Shown: positions 49,090 to 56,158 of the stretch, piece after piece | Layout of the letters: the number at the start of each line of letters is the position of its first letter | How positions within the stretch are numbered: position 1 is the stretch's first letter | DNA from: JACCZX01 sp963729165 | Lineage (GTDB): Bacteria > Pseudomonadota > Gammaproteobacteria > Burkholderiales > Burkholderiaceae_F | Reading direction: 5' to 3' | Assembly: GCA_963729165.1 (NCBI GenBank) | Contig: CAVSMM010000010.1 | Span: 186,001-250,000, forward strand | DNA length: 64,000 bases | The notes under the pieces: generated by a model | What the model saw: only the letters and a program-made list of their open reading frames with translations | Databases searched by the model: none | Told to the model about the DNA's origin: nothing | Position numbers and translations under genes: made by a program

Positions 49090-49485
49090 CCCACGCTGCT
49101 CACCGACAACTGCGACAGATTTCGGCATCAGAAGCGCAAGAACCGCCGCCACGACGAACAATGCCAACACATCTCCCCATAGATGGCCAATGTGCTGCGG
49201 ATTCACAATGGCTTGGACTGCCATGATTCCTCCGTGGGCAACGCTGGACCAAACCGTGAACCAGATCAAGCTTCGATGCTCCAGCGGATTGCGGGAAGCT
49301 CGAATTAAAAACACGCCGAGAGTTGCGTAGAGCACAAGAATCATTTGCAAATATTCCGATTGACCCGTGTGCCACGCCCAGCCGGATGGCCAAACGATTG
49401 TCAGCGGATAGACGCCGACGATAAAGATTAGACCTACGGCGTTGAGAACGATGCGCAGATACCTGATGCGCTGAGGCTGAGCCAT
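49084..49485 (-). CDS. Small four-helix membrane protein (DUF6632-like)
   Basis: This 133-residue protein starts at ATG 49485 (MAQPQRIRYLRIVLNAVGLI). Four hydrophobic segments are visible, with conserved-looking PSGWAWHTGQSEYLQMI and WFTVWSSVAHGGIMAVQAI. It resembles DUF6632 proteins; function unknown. The upstream 28 in-frame codons read NSSLEPTSAGKPSAM, which is translated attC sequence rather than real protein. The TGA stop is inside the attC core at 49083-49089, so this is a cassette gene. Confidence 0.75.
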   Translation of the reverse strand: MAQPQRIRYLRIVLNAVGLIFIVGVYPLTIVWPSGWAWHTGQSEYLQMILVLYATLGVFLIRASRNPLEHRSLIWFTVWSSVAHGGIMAVQAIVNPQHIGHLWGDVLALFVVAAVLALLMPKSVAVVGEQRGA

Positions 49486-49502
49486 GGCGGAAGGCTTGCC
49501 GG

Positions 49503-49531
49503 CGGACGTCGGCTCGAGAGAGGAGTTAGGC
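49503..49531 (-). repeat. Half attC site fused to next cassette
   Basis: GTTAGGC (49525-49531), with adjoining CTCGAGAGAGGA and GACGTCGGC, matches one arm of betaproteobacterial attC sites. The partner RYYYAAC core expected 50-90 bp lower is absent; the start of the small membrane-protein gene occupies that place. It looks like a deleted attC. The stop codon of the cyclic-nucleotide-binding gene (TAA) lies in this core. Confidence 0.5.
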
Positions 49532-50173
49532 CGCGCTCGGGTTGCCTGCATCGTGATTGGGTACCGCATCTGGCGTCAGCGTCATTCGATTTGCATCTCG
49601 CATCAGTCGCTCCGCCACGAGCTGCAGAAAGAAAAAGCCGAATCTGGGATTCTGGAAGTACATCTGCCGTACCTCATCGTAGTTGATCTGGAGCAGCGAT
49701 CCGGCCTGCTCGCATACGACAGTCTGCGTTCGCTTGTGCTCCTTGGTGATCAGGCCAAGCTCGCCGATAACTTCGCCCTCTTCAAGCACAACGTCTGCTT
49801 CCACCGCGCGAAAGCGCCCCCCTAGCACAAATAGAATTTCTGCAGCGGCTTCGCCCTTGCGAAAGAGCGTCTCCCCGGCCTGAACTTCCTTGTACCGTGA
49901 GAATGGTTTAAGCCATTCCATCGAGAGTCGGCTCGCAGCAATCGCCTTGATCTGCCGGGTCATCCGAAGCAACTGCCAAAGTCGCCACACATTCAAGGGA
50001 AGGAGAATCGCGTGAAGGAGAAGCACCGGGTAGACGTGGCCAATGACGCCATAAGTGATGAAGGCCAAGTTGGCGCCGATCCCCACCATGCGAAGGTGCA
50101 GCATCGTCTTCATCGAGAAGGTGGCGAGCGTCATCAGCGCGCCGAGATACCCGAACGCTTCTATCCATTGCAT
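49526..50173 (-). CDS. Popeye-like membrane protein with cyclic-nucleotide-binding domain
   Basis: This 215-residue protein has three N-terminal transmembrane segments (FGYLGALMTLATFSMKTMLH, MVGIGANLAFITYGVIGHVY, PVLLLHAILLPLNVWRLWQL). A cNMP-binding fold follows (RYKEVQAGETLFRKGEAAAE, LGGRFRAV, GEVIGELGLITKEHKRTQTV). The order matches bacterial Popeye-like proteins. There is no DNA-binding helix-turn-helix, so it is not a CRP regulator. The stop lies in an attC core. A role in nucleotide sensing at the membrane is inference. Confidence 0.8.
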   Translation of the reverse strand: MQWIEAFGYLGALMTLATFSMKTMLHLRMVGIGANLAFITYGVIGHVYPVLLLHAILLPLNVWRLWQLLRMTRQIKAIAASRLSMEWLKPFSRYKEVQAGETLFRKGEAAAEILFVLGGRFRAVEADVVLEEGEVIGELGLITKEHKRTQTVVCEQAGSLLQINYDEVRQMYFQNPRFGFFFLQLVAERLMRDANRMTLTPDAVPNHDAGNPSAA

Positions 50174-50260
50174 GCCGGGTTCTCCATCTGTCGGTCAAGT
50201 ACAGCTAAGAGCCGTGCGGAAAGTATTGGACGGCAGCGGAGCTAGTAACGATTTCGCGGG

Positions 50261-50317
50261 GTCTAACTTTTGCATTAAGCCGAGCCGCGAAGCGGCTTCA
50301 GCTTGAATGAGTTAGAC
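50261..50317 (-). repeat. attC site D
   Basis: Plus-strand GTCTAAC (50261-50267) and GTTAGAC (50311-50317) are perfectly complementary cores. Between them TTAAGC/GCTTGAA and GAGCCGC/GCGGCTT arms pair around CGAA. The form is close to attC sites of mobile class 1 integron cassettes. The TAA stop of the GFA gene is inside the right core. Confidence 0.85.
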
Positions 50318-50707
50318 CGCGCTCGGTGCACCGCTCTGCATAAAGCGTTGTGCGGATTGTTCCCAATTTTGTCCGTCGAAGGCGTGAGTTTTGAGCGACG
50401 AAGTGTCGACTCCGTCCAAGCAGCGAACATTGACAACCCAAGCGGTTGGAGCAATACGAGGACGACTGAAAGTGCTGACGCCGCAATGACGGCACGAGTA
50501 GTGCTTTGCGGTCATGGTGCCGAACTGATACAGAACCAGATCATCTTCGCCGGTCAAGATCTCGAAGTGCGAATCATCGGTGCCATGCCAAAGTGCTCCC
50601 TTCCGACTGCAGAGGGAGCAATTGCACTCAATGATGGCTCCAAGCTCCGCTCGAAGTTCGAACGTGACGCGCCCGCAGTGACATGAGCCGTTGTACGTGT
50701 TGTGCAT
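50312..50707 (-). CDS. GFA family protein (Mss4-like zinc fold)
   Basis: This 131-residue protein belongs to the family of glutathione-dependent formaldehyde-activating-like proteins. Zinc-ligand cysteines are in GSCHCGRVTF, IIECNCSLCSRKGAL and YSCRHCGVSTFSRPR. Most GFA proteins have no proven activity. ATG 50707 gives MHNTYNGSCHCG. It is flanked by attC sites at both ends (50261-50317 and 50729-50788), so it is a complete cassette. Confidence 0.9.
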   Translation of the reverse strand: MHNTYNGSCHCGRVTFELRAELGAIIECNCSLCSRKGALWHGTDDSHFEILTGEDDLVLYQFGTMTAKHYSCRHCGVSTFSRPRIAPTAWVVNVRCLDGVDTSSLKTHAFDGQNWEQSAQRFMQSGAPSAV

Positions 50708-50728
50708 GGCGAAATCCTTTATCGCGCG

Positions 50729-50788
50729 GTCTAACGTTTGAATTAAGCAACGCCGCTACGCAGCGTCGGCTTGCATGAATGGTTAGGC
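50729..50788 (-). repeat. attC site C
   Basis: Plus-strand GTCTAAC (50729-50735) and GTTAGGC (50782-50788). Inner arms AATTAAGC / GCTTGCATGAAT and ACGCCGCT-ACGCAGCGTCGG pair imperfectly, like classical attC. Length 60 bp. It follows the lipoprotein gene stop by 4 bp. Confidence 0.85.
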
Positions 50789-50792
50789 TTGC

Positions 50793-51104
50793 TCAACCGG
50801 CCTTGCATTGAATGGGAACCATGCGGCCGATCTCCACCGTGAGATCGTTGCCCTTGCCGCGGATGGTGTTCGGGCCATTACTGTAGATGAAGCCGGAGCC
50901 GCTAGGCTGTTGCTGCAACTCGATCGTGTTGCCATTGCGGACTAATACCGCGACGCCCTGGGCTGATAAAAAGCGCACCGACAGGGACTCTCCATTGGCA
51001 CATGAGAAGGCAACCTCACGATCACGCGAGGGATCGTCCCGGGTCACCATGGGCGTGCACGCGCAACCGATACTTGCCACGCATGCTGCGATAACGGCTT
51101 TCAT
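50793..51104 (-). CDS. MliC-like lipoprotein (C-type lysozyme inhibitor fold)
   Basis: This 103-residue protein starts at ATG 51104 after AGAGGAGCG. The signal MKAVIAACVASIGCACTPM has candidate lipobox cysteines. The mature part (AFSCANGESLSVRFLSAQGV, GSGFIYSNGPNTIRGKGNDL) matches the MliC/PliC beta-barrel, ending VPIQCKAG with a paired Cys. These inhibit host or predator lysozyme. The open frame upstream to 51164 is not used. It is a cassette with attC C downstream. Confidence 0.82.
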   Translation of the reverse strand: MKAVIAACVASIGCACTPMVTRDDPSRDREVAFSCANGESLSVRFLSAQGVAVLVRNGNTIELQQQPSGSGFIYSNGPNTIRGKGNDLTVEIGRMVPIQCKAG

Positions 51105-51220
51105 GCCACGCTCCTCTCGTGGGTTAGGTGTCATTTTGCGCAGGCCCTTGCAACGGAGCGCCATTCACCGGAAGCTTTATCGCCGATGCAAACGTGGAGA
51201 CGCATTGCTTGATCTCTAGC

Positions 51221-51281
51221 GTCCAAGTTCAGCCGCGGGCCGAGCGTGCAGTGCTCGGCCCGCGGCTGGGATCTGTTGGTG
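51221..51281 (-). repeat. Degenerate attC-like site with perfect 16 bp stem
   Basis: The arms 51230-51245 and 51253-51268 are exact reverse complements around a 7-base loop. They are flanked by GTCCAAG (51221-51227) and GTTGGTG (51275-51281), which resemble attC cores with one or two mismatches. It lies 4 bp after the methyltransferase stop. There is no T run, so an intrinsic terminator is less likely but not excluded. Confidence 0.5.
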
Positions 51282-51285
51282 GGCT

Positions 51286-51945
51286 TCATGCCCTGCCCGA
51301 GAAGATGGCTGCGCAGCCTACAACCTCGACAGAAACATCTCGCAACCGCTGTTTGAGGGCATGGGTCAATCCGTCGAGATCATCATGTTCGTTTGCGAAG
51401 ATGCCTTTCTTGTTGTAGACGGCCATTAGGCGCTTCGCAAGCCAATTCCGAGTGACGCCGCGCTGAAGCAGCGTGGATCCAAACAAGACTCCGTTGGGAT
51501 TCAGTAATGCCTTCAGGTGATCGAAGGCGACAGCCTTTGAGTCGATAGAGCCCGGAATGCAGTGCAGCAGGTAGTTGATCCCGATGGAATCGAACCGCTC
51601 CCCGTCTATCGAAATAGCTTCCAGGACATTCCTGCGATATATGGTGGGTTTGTATCTTGCGATTCTCTTCGAGGCAAAGTCCAGCGCGTCGGAGTTCAGA
51701 TCCATCAATGCGATGTGAGGTGTCGGCGAAGGGAACCTGCAGCGATCAAGGAAGTAACCCGTTCCCACCCCGACATCTAGGTGGTTCACCGTGACATGCC
51801 GGTTGTAGTGCTCTTCGAGGCGTTGCGTAGGGCAATGCCAGATGAAACGATTGGAGACGCCCAGCACAACAAGGTCGTAGGCGGCCAGAGTGCGCTTGGA
51901 GTAGACGGCTTGACCGGCCTCAACCTGTTCCGCCGTTACGTTCAT
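51286..51945 (-). CDS. Class I SAM-dependent methyltransferase
   Basis: This 219-residue protein has SAM motif I HLDVGVGTGYFLDRC near residue 75, then IALMDLNSDALDFASKRIAR and FDSIGINYLLHCIPGSIDSK, the later strands of the fold. The N terminus MNVTAEQVEAGQAVYSKRTL is followed by YDLVVLGVSNRFIWHCP. Similar proteins are annotated only as methyltransferases; substrate unknown. It lies between two attC-like sites and is a cassette. Confidence 0.85.
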   Translation of the reverse strand: MNVTAEQVEAGQAVYSKRTLAAYDLVVLGVSNRFIWHCPTQRLEEHYNRHVTVNHLDVGVGTGYFLDRCRFPSPTPHIALMDLNSDALDFASKRIARYKPTIYRRNVLEAISIDGERFDSIGINYLLHCIPGSIDSKAVAFDHLKALLNPNGVLFGSTLLQRGVTRNWLAKRLMAVYNKKGIFANEHDDLDGLTHALKQRLRDVSVEVVGCAAIFSGRA

Positions 51946-51967
51946 CTTTCGGCCCTGTTTTGTCGAA

Positions 51968-52047
51968 GCCCAACGTTCGACATGAGCGGCGGGCCGAAGG
52001 GCGCGCGAAGTGGCCTTTGGGACGTCCGCTCGATGGAGGGGTTAGGC
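51968..52047 (-). repeat. attC site A
   Basis: Plus-strand GCCCAAC (51968-51974) and GTTAGGC (52041-52047) with partly complementary arms (TCGACATGAGCGG against CCGCTCGATGGAG) and a GC-rich centre. Length 80 bp. The RidA gene stop codon (TAA) is inside the right core. This is typical of chromosomal betaproteobacterial attC. Confidence 0.8.
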
Positions 52048-52422
52048 CTCAGCGATTGCGGCAATTGAAACCTTCAGCCCTGGGATGCGAGCAGGCAGCT
52101 TGGCGCCCTGCCTTGCTGGGGGATCCGAAGGAAACCACTTGAGCCACTCCTCATTCATCCCCGGGAAGTCGTCTTCCTCCGCGAGCACTACGGTGACGCT
52201 CGCCACCTTTTCCAAGGAGCTGCCTGCCTCTTCGAGAATGGCCTGAATGTTGGCCAGGCATTGCGCGGTCTGCTCTTGAATGGTTGTTCCCTTGATTGCC
52301 CCCGTAAGGGGATCGACCGGGGCAGTTCCCGAGACAAACACCAAGCCGCCAGCCTTAACTGCCTGGCTGTAAGCGGGCGGTGGCTTTGCTGCCTTCGGCG
52401 TGAACACGATTCGACGGGCCAC
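52042..52422 (-). CDS. RidA family protein
   Basis: This 126-residue YjgF/RidA protein hydrolyses reactive enamine/imine intermediates in the best-known members. GTG 52422 has AAGGAG 5 bp upstream and gives ARRIVFTPKAAKPPPAYSQA. Family segments are GGLVFVSGTAPVDPLTGAIK, TAQCLANIQAILEEAGSSLE and PPARQGAKLPARIPGLKVSI with the conserved Arg. The frame extends to 52479 but without a ribosome site. It is first in the cassette array as read on this strand. Confidence 0.88.
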   Translation of the reverse strand: MARRIVFTPKAAKPPPAYSQAVKAGGLVFVSGTAPVDPLTGAIKGTTIQEQTAQCLANIQAILEEAGSSLEKVASVTVVLAEEDDFPGMNEEWLKWFPSDPPARQGAKLPARIPGLKVSIAAIAEA

Positions 52423-52584
52423 AGTGACTCCTTCAGCCTGTGGCTGCAATGTAGCTCTGGGGCCCAATTGATTTATCACTGTGTTTTGCGTGATAACTAG
52501 GCCACGATGCCTGTTGACCGAATCTTCCTCCTGACCGCAAACCCTTGTCCAGTGCGGCTGCGCGGGTAGTGCTCGCCTAGCCTC

Positions 52585-53292
52585 TCACTTGATCGATTCT
52601 GCCGCCTTCTTTCGTATCTCTTCGCGCGCGGCTTCCTGTGCCTCGATTTGCTTGCGCTTTTCGATGCGCCGCTGCTCATTCTCAATGCGCTTGGCTTCCT
52701 GCTCCTGCGCACGCTTTTGCGCCTGCTCCTGTTTCTGCTGATACTTGCGCACGTTTTCTGCGCGCTCTTCAGCGGTCATGCGCGGTTGCACCGGACGACC
52801 GCCGCCTTGCTCGCCCTGCCCGTGACCGACCGGTGCGGAAGCTTCCGCCTTCGTGGCACGCGTATCGCGCTGCGTCGCTTCCGCTTCGCGTGCTTTTGCC
52901 TCGTCTACCGCTTTCGACTCTTTTTGCGGCCGCTGTGCGTCTTCCGCGGCGCGCGCGGCCTGTTCCTCGGCACGTCGCTTGGCAACTTTCTCGGCTTCGA
53001 TTCGGCGCTGCACATCGCGCGCCTCGACCCGCACGCGTCGGACTTCACGCTCGGCCAGTTCCTTGCCGCGGCGGACGTCATCGCGGCACGAGTTGACGAG
53101 AAATCCGCGCAGGCACTCTGCGTCGCGCGCCTTCGCGTCCTGCGCGATGCGCGCCATCTCCGCGTCCGCCTCCTTCAGTACGACTTGTGCGTGCACTTCA
53201 TCGCGAATGCTTCCGGCCGGATAGCGGGCACCAAAATCTTGCGCTGCCACCGGCATTGCCATGAGCGAGAGCAGTGCCAAGCAGATTCTCAT
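52585..53292 (-). CDS. Secreted coiled-coil protein, Glu/Arg-rich
   Basis: This 235-residue protein starts MRICLALLSLMAMPVAAQDF, a Sec signal. A short conserved-looking head follows (ARDAECLRGFLVNSCRDDVR, two Cys), and then about 150 residues of charged helix (AEKVAKRRAEEQAARAAEDA, KQEQAQKRAQEQEAKRIENE). Such proteins are common next to zapE in betaproteobacteria but have no assigned function. The high charge gives long shadow frames on the opposite strand. Confidence 0.72.
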   Translation of the reverse strand: MRICLALLSLMAMPVAAQDFGARYPAGSIRDEVHAQVVLKEADAEMARIAQDAKARDAECLRGFLVNSCRDDVRRGKELAEREVRRVRVEARDVQRRIEAEKVAKRRAEEQAARAAEDAQRPQKESKAVDEAKAREAEATQRDTRATKAEASAPVGHGQGEQGGGRPVQPRMTAEERAENVRKYQQKQEQAQKRAQEQEAKRIENEQRRIEKRKQIEAQEAAREEIRKKAAESIK

Positions 53293-53334
53293 CGGTCCAT
53301 CAATACAACGACGTGGTTGCGGGTTAACGTACCA

Positions 53335-54429
53335 CTAGGCACGTGCGACGACAGGTCGTCTGGGCGCCTCCAGATACTCGCGCGACTGCATCTCGCGCAA
53401 ACGCGATGCCGTGCGCGCGAATTCTTTGGTAAGCGCGCCCGCTACGTACAGCGCCTCGGGCGGCGCCTCGGCCGATGCAATCAGATGCACGCGATGGTCG
53501 TATAGAACATCGACCAGCCACGTGAACCGCCTTGCCTCGGAGGCCTGGCCCGCACTCATGCGCGGAATGTTGGACAGCAGCACGGTGTGAAATTGAGCGG
53601 CGATCTCGAGATAGTCATTCTGCGAACGCGGCCCGCCGCACAGCACCGCGAAATCGAACCAGACCACGCCTCCGGCGCGCCGGCGCGCGCGTATCCGCCG
53701 CGCTTCGATCTCAAGCAGCGGATCCTCGTCATCGGCTTCGGAGACGCGCTCGAAAGCTGCGTGCAGGACTGCATCCGCCGCGGCCCCACCGGGCGTCACG
53801 TAGACGTCGATGCTTTGCATCGCGCGCTGGCGGTAATCGATGCCGGCATCGAGATGGACCACGTCGAGCTGTTGGGTCAGAAGCTCGATCGCCGGCACTA
53901 TCCGGTCGCGGTGCAGGCCATCGGGATACAACCCGTCGGGTGGATAGTTCGACGTCATCACGAATCCGACGTTGAGCTCGAACAACTTCGACAGCAGCCG
54001 ATGCAGGATCATGGCGTCGGCAATGTCAGAGACATGAAACTCGTCAAAGCAGATCAACCGGTAGCGCGATGCGATTCGCTTGCCTGCTTCATCGAGCGGA
54101 TTCTCGATGCCCTTCAGGTCGTCGAGCTCGCGATGAACGCTGCGCATGAATTGGTGAAAGTGGACGCGCGTCTTGCGCACGATCGGCACTGCCGCAAAGA
54201 AGACGTCCATCAGAAAACTCTTGCCACGGCCGACGCCGCCCCACAAATAGACTCCGCGCGGAACCGGCGGATGCGCGAGCAGCTTCTTCAGCGCATTGGA
54301 GCGCTGCGACTTGTAATCGACACATTCATCGTACAGTTGCTGCAGTCGCTCGGCTGCGGCCTGCTGCGATGAGTCGAGTGCATAGCCGCGCTGCGCAAGC
54401 GCATGGTCCAGTTGACTGCGAAACGACAC
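53335..54429 (-). CDS. zapE: ZapE, cell-division AFG1-like ATPase
   Basis: This 364-residue AAA ATPase has Walker A GGVGRGKSFLMDVFFAA near residue 65 and Walker B RYRLICFDEFHVSDIADA near 130. The AFG1 signature YPPDGLYPDGLHRDRIVPAI follows. It destabilises Z-rings late in division in E. coli. It follows lpd by 29 bp on the same strand. The frame is intact. Confidence 0.94.
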   Translation of the reverse strand: MSFRSQLDHALAQRGYALDSSQQAAAERLQQLYDECVDYKSQRSNALKKLLAHPPVPRGVYLWGGVGRGKSFLMDVFFAAVPIVRKTRVHFHQFMRSVHRELDDLKGIENPLDEAGKRIASRYRLICFDEFHVSDIADAMILHRLLSKLFELNVGFVMTSNYPPDGLYPDGLHRDRIVPAIELLTQQLDVVHLDAGIDYRQRAMQSIDVYVTPGGAAADAVLHAAFERVSEADDEDPLLEIEARRIRARRRAGGVVWFDFAVLCGGPRSQNDYLEIAAQFHTVLLSNIPRMSAGQASEARRFTWLVDVLYDHRVHLIASAEAPPEALYVAGALTKEFARTASRLREMQSREYLEAPRRPVVARA

Positions 54430-54458
54430 GATTCGCGGCAGTGCGTTGCCAGAGATGG

Positions 54459-55889
54459 CTAGAAGTTGAGTGCCCGCTTATCCACCGCCAGAGCGGCTTC
54501 CTTGGTCGCCTCCGACAGAGACGGATGTGCATGGCAGATGCGGGCGATGTCTTCGCTCGAAGCACGGAACTCCATCGCAACCACCGCTTCGGCGATCAGC
54601 TCGGAAGCGAACGGGCCGACGATGTGCACGCCGAGAATTTCATCGGTGCTCGCATCGGCGAGGAACTTGACCATACCGGTGGTATCGCCCAGCGCACGCG
54701 CGCGGCCGTTGGCCATGAACGGAAACGTGCCGGCTTTATAGCTGCGACCTTCGGCTTTCAACTGCTGCTCGTTCTGCCCAACCCACGCGATTTCGGGCGA
54801 CGTGTAGATCACCCACGGAATCGTGTTGAAATTGACGTGGCCGTGTTGGCCCGCGATGCGCTCGGCCACCGCAACGCCCTCTTCTTCGGCTTTATGCGCC
54901 AGCATCGGCCCACGCACGACGTCTCCAATCGCCCATACGTTCGGCACATTGGTGCGGCACTGATCGTCGACGGCAATAAAGCCGCGCTCATCGAGCTTCA
55001 GGCCGATGGCGTCCGGGTTCAGACCTTGCGTATTGGGCACGCGGCCAATCGACACGATCAGCGCATCAACCGCGAGCGTCTGCGCATCGCCTTTGGCGTC
55101 GGCGTAGCTGACGGTAACTTGCTTCTTATCGGACTTCACCGATTCAATCTTTACGCCGAGCTGAATCTTCAATCCCTGCTTGGCGAAAGCCTTCGCGGCT
55201 TCCTTCGCAATCTGTTGATCGACTGCGCCGAGAAACTCCGGCAGCGCTTCAAGCAGCGTGACTTCAGCGCCGAGGCGGCGCCACACCGAGCCCAGTTCGA
55301 GACCGACGACACCCGCGCCAATCACGCCGAGCCGCTTCGGCACCGCGCCTGCCGACAGCGCGCCGTCGTTGCTCAATACGCGCTGCTCGTCGAACTCGAC
55401 CCCCGGCAGTTGGCGCGCGCTCGAGCCGGTGGCGATGACGACGTGTTTGCCGACGATACTTTCGCTGGCCGGCTCCGATACGGCGATCTCAATGCCGGCG
55501 TCCGACTTCGCCACCAGCGCGCCACGTCCGTGAAGGAACGCGACCTTGTTCTTCTTGAACAGATACAAAATGCCGTCGTTGTTTTGCTTGACGACCGCAT
55601 CCTTACGTTGAAGCATTTTCTCAAGATTGAGGCTCAAGCCTTTGATTTCTATGCCATGATCTGCAAAGGAATGGCCGGCATGTTCAAAGTTCTCGGACGA
55701 TTGCAGCAGTGCTTTCGACGGGATGCAACCGATGTTGGTGCACGTGCCACCCGGTGCGGGGCCGCCGGACTTATTTTTCCAGTCGTCGATGCACGCGGTG
55801 GTGAAGCCTAGCTGTGCGGCTCGTATCGCGGCGATGTAGCCCCCGGGACCGCCGCCGAGCACGACGACGTCGAACGTTTTCTCCGCCAT
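54459..55889 (-). CDS. lpd: Dihydrolipoyl dehydrogenase (E3)
   Basis: This 476-residue flavoprotein reoxidises lipoamide of 2-oxoglutarate dehydrogenase. The FAD motif is VVVLGGGPGGYIAAIRAAQL, the redox disulphide GGTCTNIGCIPSKALL, and the NAD motif VIGAGVVGLELGSVWRRLGA. The C-terminal catalytic His is in CHAHPSLSEA. The start ATG (55889) lies one base from the terminal repeat of the 268 bp element, so its leader is unusual. It is third in sucA-sucB-lpd. Confidence 0.96.
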   Translation of the reverse strand: MAEKTFDVVVLGGGPGGYIAAIRAAQLGFTTACIDDWKNKSGGPAPGGTCTNIGCIPSKALLQSSENFEHAGHSFADHGIEIKGLSLNLEKMLQRKDAVVKQNNDGILYLFKKNKVAFLHGRGALVAKSDAGIEIAVSEPASESIVGKHVVIATGSSARQLPGVEFDEQRVLSNDGALSAGAVPKRLGVIGAGVVGLELGSVWRRLGAEVTLLEALPEFLGAVDQQIAKEAAKAFAKQGLKIQLGVKIESVKSDKKQVTVSYADAKGDAQTLAVDALIVSIGRVPNTQGLNPDAIGLKLDERGFIAVDDQCRTNVPNVWAIGDVVRGPMLAHKAEEEGVAVAERIAGQHGHVNFNTIPWVIYTSPEIAWVGQNEQQLKAEGRSYKAGTFPFMANGRARALGDTTGMVKFLADASTDEILGVHIVGPFASELIAEAVVAMEFRASSEDIARICHAHPSLSEATKEAALAVDKRALNF

Positions 55890-55890
55890 C

Positions 55891-56158
55891 AGGAGCTATC
55901 TCGTGAGCCCGCATGACCGCGAGCGGGGTGGGCGCAGCGCAGGGCTAGGCGCCGAGGACGCCGTGTGTTGATACACACCAGGACGAGGCAACAACGCCAT
56001 GCGCCGCGCCCACTCCGCTCCCGAAGGGTTGTCACCAAAACGGGCGTCTGCGTCGTTGCGCTCCTTGCCAAGGCACCAGCCTTGGCGGCGTCGCGACGCC
56101 TAGCATCCGTCCCGTTTTGGTGACAACGCGGCTCATGGGGGCTCACGAGATAGCTCCT
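55891..56158. mobile_element. 268 bp element with 20 bp terminal inverted repeats and two internal stem-loops
   Basis: AGGAGCTATCTCGTGAGCCC (55891-55910) is exactly complementary to 56139-56158. Inside are two hairpins. One is 55921-56021, with 20-base arms matching at about 18 positions, tipped by GTGTGTTGATACACAC. The other, 56029-56127, has a perfect 17-base stem (GTTGTCACCAAAACGGG) tipped by GCCAAGG-CCTTGGC. It fills the sucB-lpd gap exactly, overlapping the sucB stop. No credible gene lies in it. It looks like a MITE or a structured RNA element. Confidence 0.8.

Larger units (their letters stand above)
48998..52047 (-). mobile_element. Integron cassette array without integrase (CALIN)
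   Basis: Small minus-strand genes are separated by attC-like sites at 48998-49089, 50261-50317, 50729-50788, 51221-51281 (degenerate) and 51968-52047, plus a half site at 49525-49531. In four genes the stop codon lies inside the attC core, a hallmark of cassettes. Gene contents (RidA, methyltransferase, GFA, lipoprotein, small membrane protein) are varied and unrelated to the flanking core genes. No intI-like tyrosine recombinase is seen in the window. Confidence 0.8.

Noticed and set aside
53587..55811. Long plus-strand open frames opposite zapE and lpd
   Set aside because: Composition and position mark them as antisense shadows of intact genes with clear motifs.
55889..56146. 85-residue minus-strand open frame inside the sucB-lpd element
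   Set aside because: Its sequence is dictated by the inverted repeats and it has no ribosome site or similarity I recognise.
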